Source: Cordylochernes scorpioides | Taxonomy: Eukaryota; Arthropoda; Arachnida; Pseudoscorpiones; Chernetidae | NCBI GenBank assembly: GCA_030710605.1 | Contig: CP092880.1 | Coordinates: forward strand, 15,170,454-15,234,453 | Reading direction: 5' to 3' | DNA length: 64,000 bases | Shown here: positions 11,010 through 22,090 of the stretch, piece by piece | How the letters are laid out: each line of letters begins with the position of its first letter | How positions within the stretch are numbered: the stretch's first letter is position 1 | Notes under the pieces: generated by a model | Told to the model about the DNA's origin: nothing | Database searches by the model: none | Seen by the model: the letters and a program-made list of their open reading frames with translations, nothing else | Translations under genes and position numbers: made by a program

Positions 11010-11486
11010 TCAGTCTCGAAAGGTCTCCACTGTGGCGTCTTCGGCTTGGGATGGCTGGCTTGGAATGTCTGTTGGGCCGGATCGGGACCGTTTGCACTGT
11101 CCGCGCAATTGAAAGGGAAATCTAGTCATTTGTACTGCTTCCATTCGAGTGGACCGCGTTGTCGGTACACTGGGCCCGTGTCGCGTGGATTGCTTCCGGG
11201 TGCACGGGTACGGCATGGCGGGTGGCGACTCCTCGGTGGGCGTCAGGTTGTTCGGACACGTACCGGCGGCGCAGGCGTCGGTTGCCCCGGGGGTGGCGCT
11301 CCGGAACTCCGTCTCATCTTGCGTGGATCTTGCCCCTTGTAGCGCGGCGGTCAGTTCTAAAATTACCGTCGCCAGGGTATGTCTTGTCGCTTCGTTCGTT
11401 GTCAGTTTCTTTCCGCTCGTTGCCAGTTTCTTCTCTCTCGGTTTGTCATTGCCTTTTGTTTTGCTGGCGCCTGGGCTAATTTCCAT
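11010..11486 (-). CDS. Gag-like ORF of the gypsy element
   Basis: ATG at 11486, 158 codons, ending 19 bp from the LTR on its 5' side. The product is Thr/Ser/Arg/Pro-rich and GC-rich compared with the surroundings. No capsid signature and no CCHC knuckle is visible, so it is called gag only by position. Its last codons overlap the upstream extension of the pol frame (PQWRPFETEVGNPPND). Confidence 0.55.
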   Translation of the reverse strand: MEISPGASKTKGNDKPREKKLATSGKKLTTNEATRHTLATVILELTAALQGARSTQDETEFRSATPGATDACAAGTCPNNLTPTEESPPAMPYPCTRKQSTRHGPSVPTTRSTRMEAVQMTRFPFQLRGQCKRSRSGPTDIPSQPSQAEDATVETFRD

Positions 11487-11505
11487 CTTTATCCTGTCGA
11501 CTTTA

Positions 11506-12471
11506 TGTAATATAATCCAAAGTTATTATATCACTGCAATATTTGATGTATTATACTGTTGTAGAATCCTGTCGACTTATCCGTTCTGTGACAATATCGT
11601 TGCGGAATTTCTTGTTGTTGGATGCGAATGGTGAGATTTGATTGAAGCGCAGTCGTTTGAGTGGAAGTTGCAGCATACAGTTAGGAATAATCAGGACACG
11701 TGATGGGGTTTGAAAATGAAAGGCAACTGGATTGGAGGAAAGAAAGCTTGAGAAGAGCTGAGCGATTTGACTTATTAATTATCTGATCACATGGTGGTGA
11801 TTGTACTTAGCTGCGGGATGAGCAGAGGGAGAGTGGTCCAGAGCCGATGTCACCTTGTTGGAAGCGGAATCACAACTGTAGGTGTTGTTCCTATGAGAGC
11901 CAAATCACTACTAGGTCCGAACTCGGCGAGAGCGAGTGAACAACTGACCATTCTTGCTTTTCCATTTAACACCACGAGTTAGCTTCCTTCCCATTGGTCG
12001 AAAATGGAACGTCCCCGTTTTCCTATTGGTTGACCTACTTAAGGGGAGACTTTCTAATTGGACCGCGGTTCTCTTTGGTGAAAGATATGGTCTGCCTGAT
12101 AGGAAGTGTCGGGTGCTATTTCGACTTTATTTACTTCCGCGTTATCAAATACGTCCGGTCTTGGGTCGGAAGTATGGGGTGTCTCTCTACTTTTATAACT
12201 TCTGGTCACCAGATACGTCCTGCTTTGTCAGGAAGTATTGAGTGCTTCTCGACTAATATAGCTTCTGCGGTCACTATATACGTCCGGCCTTCTGTCAGGA
12301 AGTATTGACTGTACAAGTTATTTATAATTGTGCCCGCTTTAAACCTATTTCCTATGTTTGGTTGCTACTTCTTTCCTCCAGTTACCTTGTTCTTTATTAA
12401 GTCTTTGAAAATCATACATTGTACATGCATAGTGGGTCGGGGGTGCATTTAATTATATACAAATTATGACA
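11506..12471 (-). repeat. 5' LTR of gypsy element
   Basis: 966 bp, the same sequence as the left LTR apart from two substitutions seen by eye. Only 19 bp separate its end from the gag ATG. That leader contains ATCCTGTCGACTT (plus strand), which also occurs inside both LTRs (about 6115-6127). No conventional TGG primer-binding site is visible next to it. Confidence 0.93.
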
Positions 12472-12829
12472 TATACCTATACCAAACCTACATCACAGAT
12501 GCTCCAACCCTCTCGGGGATCTGCCACAACTAATTCAAGCGGCTTCAAAATGCTACTGATGTCATGAACTTAGATGTGAGCTAGCCTGATGAACCCACTC
12601 ATGATTCTCCCCAGATATCATAGACATCGCTATCCATAAAAACATTCCTCAAAACATTCACTCAAATATACTGCATTTGCTAACCATCTCCCGGTTCTAC
12701 TAGTGCTACAAGACTTCAAGATCTCCTATTCAAATAGAAAAATCAAAATCACTGACTGGGATTTTTTAAAATGCAAAATGAAAAGTTTTGAGCCATTACT
12801 ATTTCTTCTATACACGCTTATTAAAATAG
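12472..12829. other. Right flank of the gypsy insertion, LINE-derived or unassigned
   Basis: AT-rich, with no frame I can assign. From about 12830 it becomes recognisable LINE-B C-terminal sequence in the same orientation, so this part may be decayed LINE as well. Confidence 0.3.
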
Positions 12830-13243
12830 ATGAGGTCATATAGTGTAAAATATAAAGAATCAACGAAATACAATGAACCAAACATAGTAAGAAAATACCT
12901 TCTCTATATTAAAGAAAAAAAATCAAATGCTGCACATGACTGGTACAGAGCAGGAGGGACAAGCACCGGTTCTGTCCTTCCAAGAGAACAACAGTCTTTG
13001 ATTTCCAGACTTAAGTCTGGTCATCTACGGACAATGACTTTCCAGAATGGTTGCAGGGTTTTCCCACTATGTACTAATTGCAATTCTCAACCTGCAACCC
13101 CAAGACATATTATTGACTGTATTGACTCATCCATTGATGAGCTCTACTCTTCCCCGGCAGACACCATCAAAAATCTCAATCTTTACAAGCTTGATACCTT
13201 AGTGTGATTGAGTGGAGATAAGAAAGAAAGAGAAAAAAAACAC
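12830..13243 (+). pseudogene. LINE-B 3' end (C-terminal zinc region and tail)
   Basis: Reads HDWYRAGGTSTGSVLPREQQ, LISRLKSGHLRTMTF, PLCTNCNSQPATPRHIIDC and ends YKLDTLV*, then the family tail GAGTGGAGATAAGAAAGAAAG. The CxxC...HxxxC pattern is the C-terminal zinc knuckle of jockey-group ORF2. The same text closes the LINE-B copy at 32.4 kb. The copy is 5'-truncated. Confidence 0.75.
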
Positions 13244-13249
13244 TTAACC

Positions 13250-14940
13250 AATAGGCTAAGGAAAGAAATAAAAAAATCCCCGGGACAAAACAGCTTACCT
13301 CACAGCTCCGAGAGAATCTCAAAAGCTAACACATGAGTACGACAACACCAGCTGGGACTCTTTCATAGAAAACCTGAATGTCGAAGACCAAACATTTTGG
13401 AAAGCCATAAAACGCCCCTCTTGTTCTGAGAAAAATTAATAAAGGCAAATAATGAACTTACACTAACCACAGCAGCTGAGCAAATAGATGACAACTACGA
13501 GAAACAATTGAGCCCTAATCCTCATACATCATTTTCCAAACCTACCCGCAAGCATAAAAAAAAGTTGTAGACCACAATGTACAAATAAATTGGACTTGAA
13601 CCTACAAATATCGGCGAAATCAAAACAATCATTAACATGATGCCAATAAAAAAATTAATTAACGAAATACCTAAAGAAGCAGTAAAATTATTTCCAAAAT
13701 CATTTACAAAATTCAATTACAGAAATATTTAATTATATAAAAGGGCGTACCTGGATCTGTAAAGAAAAAAAAAAGCTTTTTTTTTTCTCAAAATATTTCG
13801 AGAGATTGCTCCTTCTTTATCAATTTATTGCACAATATGATAAATAGGGAGCAATCTCTCGAAATATTTTGAGAGAAAATTTTTTTTTTTATTTTTTTAT
13901 TTACAGATCCAGGTACGCCCTTTTATATAATCTTAATTTATGGATCGCCTTTTGACACAGAAATATTTAATGTTTGACTGAAACTTACACATTTCCCTGA
14001 CAAATGGAAAACAATTATCTGTCCAATCCTCAAAAAAAAAAAAGGAAAATCCGACAAAGACCCTATAAGTTACAGGCCAATCTCCTTGCTACCAGCCATA
14101 TCCAAAATATTTGAAAGAATAATATTAAAATTCGTCAACTCCCTTGAAGAAAAAAAAATCTCTAAGAACAGAACAATTCGGCTACCAACCTAAACATTCA
14201 ATATTGCACTAGCTGGCAGTTGTAAGCCATGTCTCTACGCAAAATAACTGGAGCCGTGTTTTTCGACATTCAAAGCATTCGACAAGGTTGGGCATGAGAC
14301 TGTTCTTTATAAAATTTCGGAAAAACACCTCCCTGGGGACATAATTAAAATGACAAGCAACTTCCTAACAAATAGGAAATTCAAGGTGAAGGTAAAATAC
14401 ATAATGTCAATTTCTTGGAAAATCCTAGCTGGGGTCCCTCAGTCACGGGCCCAATCTTATTCGACCCATACACATCGACGACTTCTCATGTATCGAAGAA
14501 ACATCACTGCACTTATTTTCCAACGATACTCTCACCATAACCTCTGCATACATATTTTATAGAGTCCATCTAAAGCTCCAAGAGGTCTGACTGCATGTCT
14601 CTTTGCCAGTATTTGGTGCGAGAAATAAATCTTCCAAAAATCGAAGCCATAATATTCTCCAGCAAAAAAAAAAAAAAAAGACAAAAGAACCTATGGTCGA
14701 AATAGTATTTTCAGATACAGATATTAAATAGAAGGACAATGTTCGCTACCTATAAGGTAACCTTGGACCAACACCTAACCTTCCTTCCAAAAATCTATTG
14801 AAAACAATAAATTTGACAAAGGCTGCACACAAAAGGTTATCTCTACTTTTGGGACGAAAGAGAAAATTATCTCTAAACTGCAAAAGAACAATTTACACAT
14901 CAATACTGAGACCTATTCAAATCTATTAATATTTTTGCAT
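13250..14940 (+). pseudogene. Jockey-type LINE ORF2 fragment (linker and RT), broken
   Basis: Pieces in order: YDNTSWDSFIENLNVEDQTF (pre-RT linker), FPDKWKTIICPILK and SYRPISLLPAISKIFERII (RT), then MTSNFLTNRKFKVKV and AGVPQ. Many frameshifts and stops; the YADD box reads as a decayed form. The RT part is interrupted at 13734-13956 by a fold-back insertion. Confidence 0.65.
13734..13956. mobile_element. 223-bp fold-back insertion inside a LINE, 15-bp direct flanking repeats
   Basis: The flanks carry ACAGAAATATTTAAT at 13719-13733 and again at 13957-13971, and removing the insert plus one copy rejoins the LINE sequence. The insert is nearly a perfect palindrome: GGGCGTACCTGGATCTGTAAA at 13743-13763 is complementary to 13899-13919, and GGAGCAATCTCTCGAAATAT near 13848 is complementary to the block near 13795-13812. 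The 3' 25 bp fall outside the palindrome. Confidence 0.8.
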
Positions 14941-15048
14941 CATAGTCAAAGCGTTTATTTTTAAAATTATTTATAATATTATTTTTCAAATATTTCAAAT
15001 TTAAATTTTATATTTATTAATTTTATAAAAAACATACTATTATAATGA

Positions 15049-17973
15049 CTGGAAGATAATTCTTTGACAATAGTTAATGGAATATCTAGAGGGGATAAAG
15101 ATGGAGATTATACATACATATCTGAAAGAGGCTCTTCGACTATTGACTATTGCATACTCTCACAGGGTTCACTGCAAATTTTACTGGACTTCAAAGTCGA
15201 TGACCAACTGTACTCTGACCACCACCCTTTGGTTTAACGATAAAAGGCCAAAACTTCAATGAGAAAAAAAAACAAACAGGAAGATTATAATAATACGAGA
15301 TATAGATGGTCAGCCGAGGGACTCGCAATGTTTAAAATGAAACTGGAAGAATTGCGGGAAAAAAAACATACCAGCCTCCGATGACCTTGTATATACTTTC
15401 AATCAGCGAATTTTGGAAGCAATGTCATCTGCAAAAATAACGTACTCAATTAAGGGCGGCCCCAGGAAATCTAAGCCGTGGTTCGATAAGGACTGCTATG
15501 ATATGAAAAAACTGGCAAAAGAAAGTCTGAAGAAATATCGTAAAACAAATAGATTGGAAGACAGGGAATGTTATGCTTCTTCCAGAAAGAAATATCTCGC
15601 TTTATTGGATCTAAAAAGGAAAGGCTTTGATAATGAAAAACAGGAAATACTCAGAAATGCTAAAGACTCAAAGACCTTCTGGAAAACTATTGCGCTCTAC
15701 AAAAGCACATCTATAATCCAAGGAGAAATAGCTATACAGAACTGGCTGAACTTTTACCGCGAACTAATGACTACAGAGAAAAATTTGAGAATTTGTAATT
15801 TACATAATGTGATTTCTCAGAACGATCCTATATTGGACTAAGAGATAACCAATGCAGACATATACAAGGAGATAGCTGGTTTGAAGAGTAACAAGGCATG
15901 CGGGCCCGATGGCATCCCCAATGAAGTATTAAAAATACTCCCTGATTCGTACATACTGCTGTTGAAACAACTCTACAATAGTGTTATGACGACTGGAAAA
16001 TACCCAGCAATTTGGACTAATTCCACTATACACCCAATCTTTAAAAATGGTTATAAGAACAGCCCCTCTAACTACCGAGGTATTGCACTGATTAGCAATG
16101 TATCAAAGCTTTTCACTTCAATCCTAAGATCAAGACTGGAGGAATGGGTCGAGGGAAGAGGGTTATACCGGAAAACCAAGCGGGATTTAGAAAAGGAAGA
16201 TCATGTATTGACCACATATTTACACTAACTACTTTAATCCAACTATCATTAAGAAAAAAGAGGGGAAACCTATGTCTTTTTTGTCGATCTAAGGAAGGCA
16301 TTTGATATTGTACCTCACTCAATACTTTGGAAAAAACTTTACAACCTAGGCATAAGTTACCAATTCATAAGTACGATCAGAAGTTACTACGAACAAGCAA
16401 CTATAGCTATCAGATGGAAGGGATCATTCACGGAAAGTATTACGATAAACTCGGGAGTCCTCCAGCGAGAACCACTTTCCCCACTGCTCTTTATATTATT
16501 TATCACGGACTTAATCGAAATTTATAATAATTCAGACCTGCCGAGTGTAAATTTGCCAGGATTTGGAGATATCCATTTATTGCTGTACGCCGACGACATA
16601 GCAATTATAGGTGAGTCCAGGATGAACCTCCAAAAGAAGATCAAAATACTGAAAGAATATCTCGATGAAAACTTAATGACACTAAATGAGTCCAAGTCAA
16701 AGATTATGGTGTTCCGTAATGGAGGTAAACCCTCAAATAAGGATAGATGGTTCTGGAATGATAAACCCATAACAATAACTTCAAGATATACATACTTGGG
16801 ATTCCCTCTGACACCAAAAATAACAACTACTCACCCGGCAAATTACTTTAAAAGAAAAATACTTACAGCAATTAACGCCACACACCCAATATTAATAAAA
16901 TCAAAAGCAAAGTCAATAAATTTATCAAGCAAACTCTTTGATACAATAGTGAGAGCTGTCCTGATGTATGCCGCTCCATTGTGGGCAACAGAGCATAAAG
17001 ACTTACTGGACAGTATACAAGACATATTTATCCGTAGGTTCCTGAATCTGCCCACATACACTCCAGGCTTCATAATCAGATTAGAAACCGGTCGTATCTC
17101 TTTGAGTGTAACAGCTTTAAAATTAACCCTGAAGTATTGGCTGCGGTTGTTGAATATGAGCAGTGACAGATTGCCGCGTATATGTTTTAATAGAACACGG
17201 GAACTGTCTAATGCTTCGGGCACACCCATCGGCTTCATTAAAAAGCTCAACAATCTGCTTAACAATAATGGATCCCCTGCACTTGTTTCCTGTGATGATC
17301 CTGAAACGCTGAGGAGCGCGATTACAGGGCTCTTAAAAACAGCGGCAGACCAATCTATACAAAACGACCTTACAAGAATAGATAAATCTAAGCTATACTC
17401 TCACTACAAAGACATTCACATATTTTTCATGACGGAGGGATACCTTTTAGGGGATTTTCCTTTCCCGGTTGTAAGACTACTCTCACAAGTTAGAATACTT
17501 TCAAGTTTTTTTAGAGAAACCACACCAAGATGCTCTGCGGTGAGGACCCGATTTGTACCTTCTGTAATTCAAAACTAAAAAATTAAATCACTCACTATAT
17601 TTTTGATTGCTCTGCTCTGAAAGAAGAACCCTTATGCTCAAAACTGGGCAACTCTGTGCTTCACTTCCATCAATAATTGACAATATGACCCAGAATAAGT
17701 ATATTGCTACGGCGTTTTATGGTTTCCACAAGTCCATATCTGAGAAGAAGGCCAAGTGACACTCACTCCTCACTTTCTTACTGCTACTCTTTTTGTGTTG
17801 TTTTTCTTGCTTCCCTCTTTCTCTTTCTTGTTTTTTTTTTTCTTTTTTTTTTTCTTTTTCTTCTGTATATATCGTTATTTCCTTTGTCTCACTGCTTTGT
17901 TCTTATGCATACCTCTGGTGAATCCTGTATAGGGTCAGTGACCCTAAATAAAGGCTTTTTGTTGTTGTTGTTG
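15049..17973 (+). mobile_element. LINE-A copy, 5'-truncated in the endonuclease, with target-site duplication
   Basis: Bounded by ACTATTATAATGA (15036-15048) and ACTATAATAATGA (17974-17986), a 13-bp duplication with one mismatch. It starts inside the endonuclease domain (GDYTYISERGSSTIDY, SDHHPLV near 15100-15235) and ends with GGGTCAGTGACCC, AATAAAGG and a (TTG)4 tail. The last 430 bp match 62.9-63.36 kb, so both copies are one family. The ORF1 seen in the second copy and the RT features suggest the CR1/L2/jockey superfamily; the clade is not certain. Confidence 0.88.
15413..17578 (+). pseudogene. LINE-A ORF2 (RT region), stops and frameshifts
   Basis: The frame opens with the pre-RT linker (15413-15840), meets an in-frame TAA at 15839-15841, then continues with the RT start (KSNKACGPDGIPNEVLK, NYRGIALISNVSKL). 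A shift near 16165 moves PENQAGFRKGRSCIDHIF to another frame, and another lies near 16255 before FVDLRKAFDIVPHSILW. From 16553 a 341-codon frame holds LLLYADDIAIIGES, the catalytic box, and KSKIMVFRNGGKPS. A last shift near 17530 separates the C-terminal zinc knuckle (CGEDPICTFCNSK), which is in frame in the other copy. The YADD residues are intact, so the copy decayed by a few lesions only. Confidence 0.85.
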
Positions 17974-17986
17974 ACTATAATAATGA

Positions 17987-18296
17987 AATATTATGTACTA
18001 TAAAATCATTTGTATTTTGATACACTGAATACACAACCTGCTTTAAACTTTGATGTGATAAATAAAGAGATATTCTAGGTGTTACCTAAATATATAGTTG
18101 TCTTATTATTGACTGGTTTAACCTTGTAGGATGGTTGAGACACGTTCTGGAAAGATACAAGACACGTCTGAGGAGAGAATCAAGACTGAAGAGTCTGCTA
18201 AACCGCAACCTGGTGCAACAGTAATGCCACGTGGAAAATTATGGAATACAAACTTCAGGATGACACAGCAATTTATTTAAAGCAAGAACAAACTAT
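17987..18296. other. Unassigned AT-rich sequence, one dispersed repeat fragment
   Basis: No gene seen. The piece TTCAGGATGACACAGCAATTTATTT (about 18254-18278) recurs with changes near 49677, so it belongs to another dispersed repeat, probably the Helitron family of 49.4 kb. Confidence 0.35.
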
Positions 18297-18316
18297 GAAT
18301 GATTAAAAAAAAAAAA

Positions 18317-18488
18317 GTCGGTGGACGAGTGGGTAACACCCTCGATTCCCGACAGTCATGAACCGGGATTTAATCCCGCGTTAACCCTTTGTTTAATATG
18401 TGAATAACTCACATATTATTCATTGTTTCAATTATCATAAACTAGGTTGCTCTTTTTGAGCGGTACCTAATAAAGTGATTTTGGAACC
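18317..18488 (+). mobile_element. SINE family S3, tRNA-like head, with target-site duplication
   Basis: Head GTCGGTGGACGAGTGGGTAA resembles a Ser/Leu-type tRNA with an A-box (TGGACGAGTGG) and a T-arm-like CGGGATTTAATCCCG as B-box region. Body ends TTTTTGAGCGGTACCTAATAAAG. The flanks share GAATGATTAAAAAAA (from 18297) and GAATGATAAAAAAAA (from 18489). A diverged relative of the head is at 44.66-44.79 kb on the minus strand and a 3' fragment is at 19.24-19.30 kb. Confidence 0.65.
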
Positions 18489-18866
18489 GAATGATAAAAA
18501 AAAAATTAAAAAAGCAATGAGGGAAGTTTACAGAGAGAGTATCAAAATATAAACATAAAAAATGTTACTCTGTTAATAAAATAATAAATACTTTGCTACA
18601 ATATGATGTATTAGCCATCTGTTGCCATCCATAAATGCGATACAAGGGGAAATAGGAACTCAGACCGAAACAACTTTAATTTAAATTAGGCCATAACGAT
18701 GAAAAGTAGAGAAGAAGAAAAAATGCACCTCAAATATCAATCAAGCCGAGAAAAATCAAGAAACAAGATCCACAAAGCCCCCAAGATCCCGAACATAAAG
18801 ACATCGATACCATAATAAAATTGTAAATGAACCACATTGTATATAACCACCCGCACATATTCATGT

Positions 18867-19224
18867 CTTCTTCTTTCTTATCTCCACTCAATCATATTAG
18901 GATATCAAGTTGTGACCCTTGATGGTGTCTGTTTGACAGCCACCATGACTGGGTGAAGTAGAATACGTCTGTCTTTGTTATTAAGACTGGGAGCACTACT
19001 CAGTGGCAGGCCGACTTAGCTCCAAAAGAAATGACATGAGGAACAGACGCCATGTGCAGCTGCTCCTAACATGGAGTACAAACGCTGTTCATCCTATATC
19101 CCTGGATTAGCAATCTTGCAGAGTACTATCAGCCGGGCCAGCTGAGCCCAGGTTTTTTAGTGAGCTTGTTACTGCTCCCCCTCCTCCTTTTTCATCCTGG
19201 CTTGGGACCGGCAAAGGCGGGGTA
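18867..19224 (-). mobile_element. LINE-B-derived short element (mini-LINE-B), junction type 1
   Basis: Minus strand runs from CCCCGCCTTTGCCGGTCCC to the tail GGAGATAAGAAAGAAGAAG. The 5' 300 bp equal the 5' end of LINE-B at 28.36 kb and the last 60 bp equal the LINE-B 3' end. Flanking ACATATTCATGT (18855-18866) and ACATATTAATGT (19225-19236) form a 12-bp target duplication with one mismatch. No coding capacity. Confidence 0.85.
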
Positions 19225-19243
19225 ACATATTAATGTAAATATC

Positions 19244-19830
19244 ATAAGCTAGGTTGCTCTTTTTGAGCGGCGCGCCTAATAACGTAATTTGGAACTGGAA
19301 GTACAATAGAATAGCGGTCTGGAGATTAAAATATCGAAACCGCTGGGTGGGTTTACCACTGATGAGCCATACCCTCTATCTTTCAATTTTCATTCATTTC
19401 AGGATAAGGGCTGTAGAAATAGGTTTTCATTATATATATTTTAGAGAGAAAAAATGTATCGTTAAAATTTTCAGAATTTTCATTGATAGAAGACGTTAGT
19501 TAATGATAGTATTTTAAATGTTGCCTAACAAGAGCATATTTTTAGGATTTTGCAGAAGAGCATTACTCGATGCATTATATCTTCAATTTATATATATGTG
19601 ATGATTTAAGACCATGGAATTGTTGTAAATAATCCAGATATCTACTACCACATGTTCCACCACGTGACTGTATACAACTTGTTATTTACTGCAATTAGAA
19701 AGCCTCAAGTAACATCAATCTGTACCGCGTAAGAATCTAATAAAGTATAGCAACTGTGCAGATAGAAGGAATGGAGAATAACAGGAGAAAATTAAGGTTA
19801 AAACTAATCAGGCTTAGGTGAGAATAGGAG
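19244..19830. other. SINE S3 3' fragment and unassigned AT-rich sequence
   Basis: 19244-19300 repeats the S3 tail (GCTAGGTTGCTCTTTTTGAG). 19310-19440 resembles the FB1 fold-back family (GAAACCGCTGGGTGGGTTTA, CCACTGATGAGCCA). The rest to 19830 is AT-rich without a recognisable feature. Confidence 0.4.
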
Positions 19831-19947
19831 AGTAGGCTTAGCAAGTCCAGTCCAATTTTTACGAGGTCGTGGCCCTCCTGGATAATATAAATTTCCTCCC
19901 CTGTTTACGTCATAAAAGGGCAGTGACCTGTTCGGACCCAGCTAAGC

Positions 19948-20034
19948 TATAAAAGGAGGCCCCGAGCCTCAGTTAGTCAGTCCTTAGTTAGTCTTTGTTT
20001 CAGCCCCAGTCCGCCGGACGCTCCGATAGAGGTA
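19948..20034 (+). promoter_or_regulatory. TATA/initiator core promoter candidate with a downstream splice donor
   Basis: TATAAAAG at 19948-19955 lies 31 bp upstream of the A in TCAGTC (19977-19982), the spacing and initiator sequence typical of arthropod core promoters. GATAGAG|GTAAAC near 20031 and CATCAG|GTAACA near 20192 could be splice donors. The block 19920-20215 is GC-richer than its flanks. It could be a host promoter with a 5' non-coding exon or a solo LTR; no matching downstream exon or LTR partner was seen. Confidence 0.4.
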
Positions 20035-20491
20035 AACCCTTTCCTGTCAGAAATCTCCTCGTCCCATTCCTTCTTGACGTTCAGACGCTTCTTAGTGGAA
20101 TCTCTGTTTGTTTATTTCACCTTTGGCCCAGCTGTATCGCCTTCAACCACGACTGCACGGTAGAGTTGACATCGAGGTTCGTCTAGCATCAGGTAACACT
20201 GGTCCCAGAGGTCCCAAGATATCACATATACATTTCTATAGTCCTAGAAGCATCAGTAGAAATATATTTTATTATATATTTTAGAAGTGTATTTATCGTT
20301 AAAAATAATTTGAAGTTTCTATAGAGCCCCCAAAGAGGTCAAATTAAAATAAATAGATATCGAAATTATCGAACTAATCAAATAAAAAAGAAATCTTGTT
20401 ATTTTTTCCTAATATGTAAACTACTAAATTAAATAAATAAAATATTTATATAACGCTTGTTTAACACAAAGCAATAGCGTGCCATCTATAC

Positions 20492-20765
20492 ATATAAAAT
20501 GAAAGGATTTAAAAGCACGAATGTTTCTTTTATACATAATACAATCTTCTACTGTCCTTACTGCGATGAAAAAATATACTGGGAGGGCTTGGCTCATCAG
20601 TGGTAAATTGGCGAAACCGCTGGAAAGGTTCACCACTGATGAGCCAAGCCCTCCCAATATATTTTTTCATCGCAGTAAGGAGAGTTTTGTATTATGTATT
20701 ATGTATTATTAGTTTGTATTATGTATAAAAGAAACATTCGTGATTTTATATCCTTTCATTTTATA
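20492..20765. mobile_element. Fold-back element FB1, arms of about 120 bp
   Basis: The left arm (ATAAAATGAAAGGATTTAAA, TGTTTCTTTTATACATAATA, CTTACTGCGATGAAAAAATA, GGGAGGGCTTGGCTCATCAG) is complementary to the right arm with small gaps, leaving a loop of about 20-30 bp near 20609-20630. Relatives lie at 24.80-25.05, 27.44-27.51, 28.0-28.1 and 42.37-42.48 kb. No transposase frame. Confidence 0.8.
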
Positions 20766-20809
20766 ATGCTTGTTTAAATAATAAAACCCCTCTGACATCA
20801 TCATCCAGG

Positions 20810-21977
20810 CTGGGTTGGCTTTTCTAAAGGAGATCAAGGAGGGGAACTACGAATCAAAGCAAGGACCCGCTGCGCTGCCATACCTCCCATTCAGACGACC
20901 CCTTTCCTTCAGTTTGAACCTAGAATAGGTAACAACGCCACTAATTTTCACAGATGGATCAAAAAGTGATTCAGGCGTTGGTGCTGCGATCATCTTCCCT
21001 TCCCAAGAACATCAGCCAGTTCTCCTACGGATTCACTCAGACTGCACTCCTTTTCAAGTTGAACTTATAGCAATTCTCTGGGCAGCTCAACTCGCGGAGA
21101 TAAGTACAACCAAAGCAGGAGTGACCATTGCCTCGGACTGTAGATCCGCTTTAGCAGCAATCTGCTCCTCTGGACCAATACATACATCGCTAGTGGCGAA
21201 AGTAATAAAAGTCCTGAAGAGAGCTCCTCACATCAGGCTGTGTTGGGTACGGGAACACACTGGAATCAATGGCAATGAACTAGCAGACAGTGCAGCAAAA
21301 ATTCCCCCTACTTCTGTCCTACTACACTCATACCCCACCCTACCTCGAACTCCTGCTCGAACCCTGATACGTAAGCTGCTCTATCATCATGGACTGTATT
21401 ATATTCCCAAGACTACTGTGTGAGAGAGAGAGAGAGAAGAAAAGTCTGGTAAACCTTTCACAAAACAATTATGCGAAATTCGGTAGAAGAATTTAACAGT
21501 GATGATTTTTTGTGGGCTGTTGCAAGGATTTAAATCAGATCACTAAATAGCAGAAAGGAGAGGGTAAAATTCTCCTTCAAACTAACTTTATTCAAAACAT
21601 GGTAAGAGGACATAGGAAAACACCCCGAAGTTGATCCACTTTGCCGTAGTGGGGGGGCCCGAGTCCGACTTCCAAGTCGTTCCGCCAAGAGATCAACACC
21701 ATAGAGGTCCGTACGTCTCTTGACCTCACGGACAATACAGCAGCTACATTATCAATGTCCCATATACTAGATGACTGCCCGCTGTACAATTTCAATGGAG
21801 GAATCTCCAATCTCCACTCTGTCACCCCGGAAGCCCTGAACTGGCTGAAGGCCTTGCCTCTCAGACTTTAATGACCGAGAAGTCCTCACTTCTTTTTTCT
21901 AGATTTGATTCATTTTGTCTCCTCTCTTATTGTAAAGACGTTGCTGTATCACCTCATAAGCATAAATAAATAAATAG
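20810..21977 (+). pseudogene. LINE 3' end with RNase H domain (LINE-C)
   Basis: After a short lead (AGLAFLKEIKEGNYESKQ) the RNase H domain reads IFTDGSKSDSGVGAAIIF, FQVELIAILWAAQLAE, IASDCRSALAAI and HTGINGNELADSAAK, keeping the D, E, D, D positions, though an early frame change separates the first motif. The C-terminal part (ILDDCPLYNFNGG, SVTPEALNWLKALPLRL*) lies at 21740-21870. It ends in an (ATAA) tail near 21960-21977. The 180 bp around 21430-21600 do not fit the LINE and may be an insertion with GAGA repeats. Confidence 0.7.
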
Positions 21978-22090
21978 GAAAACACCAAACTGGTCATCAG
22001 AACAGGCTGCGCTAATCCTTTGTTGCCGGCTGGCGCCGCTGGGTTTGTTTGTTTGCTGTCTGGCCGACGTCCCGAAGTGGATCTCCATTA

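Larger units (their letters stand above)
6054..12471 (-). mobile_element. Complete Ty3/gypsy-type insertion, non-autonomous, minus strand
   Basis: Two 966-bp direct repeats (6054-7019 and 11506-12471) bracket 4.49 kb. The flanks carry TATA on both sides (6050-6053, 12472-12475), a 4-bp target duplication typical of the gypsy/17.6/297 group. Gag and pol frames run on the minus strand, so the 5' LTR is the right one. A G-rich stretch (minus AGGGGGCG at about 7022-7029) abuts the left LTR as polypurine tract. By eye the LTRs differ at only two positions (about 6795 and 6825 versus 12247 and 12277), so the insertion is young. The pol frame lacks RT and integrase cores, so mobilisation needed a partner element. 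Confidence 0.93.
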
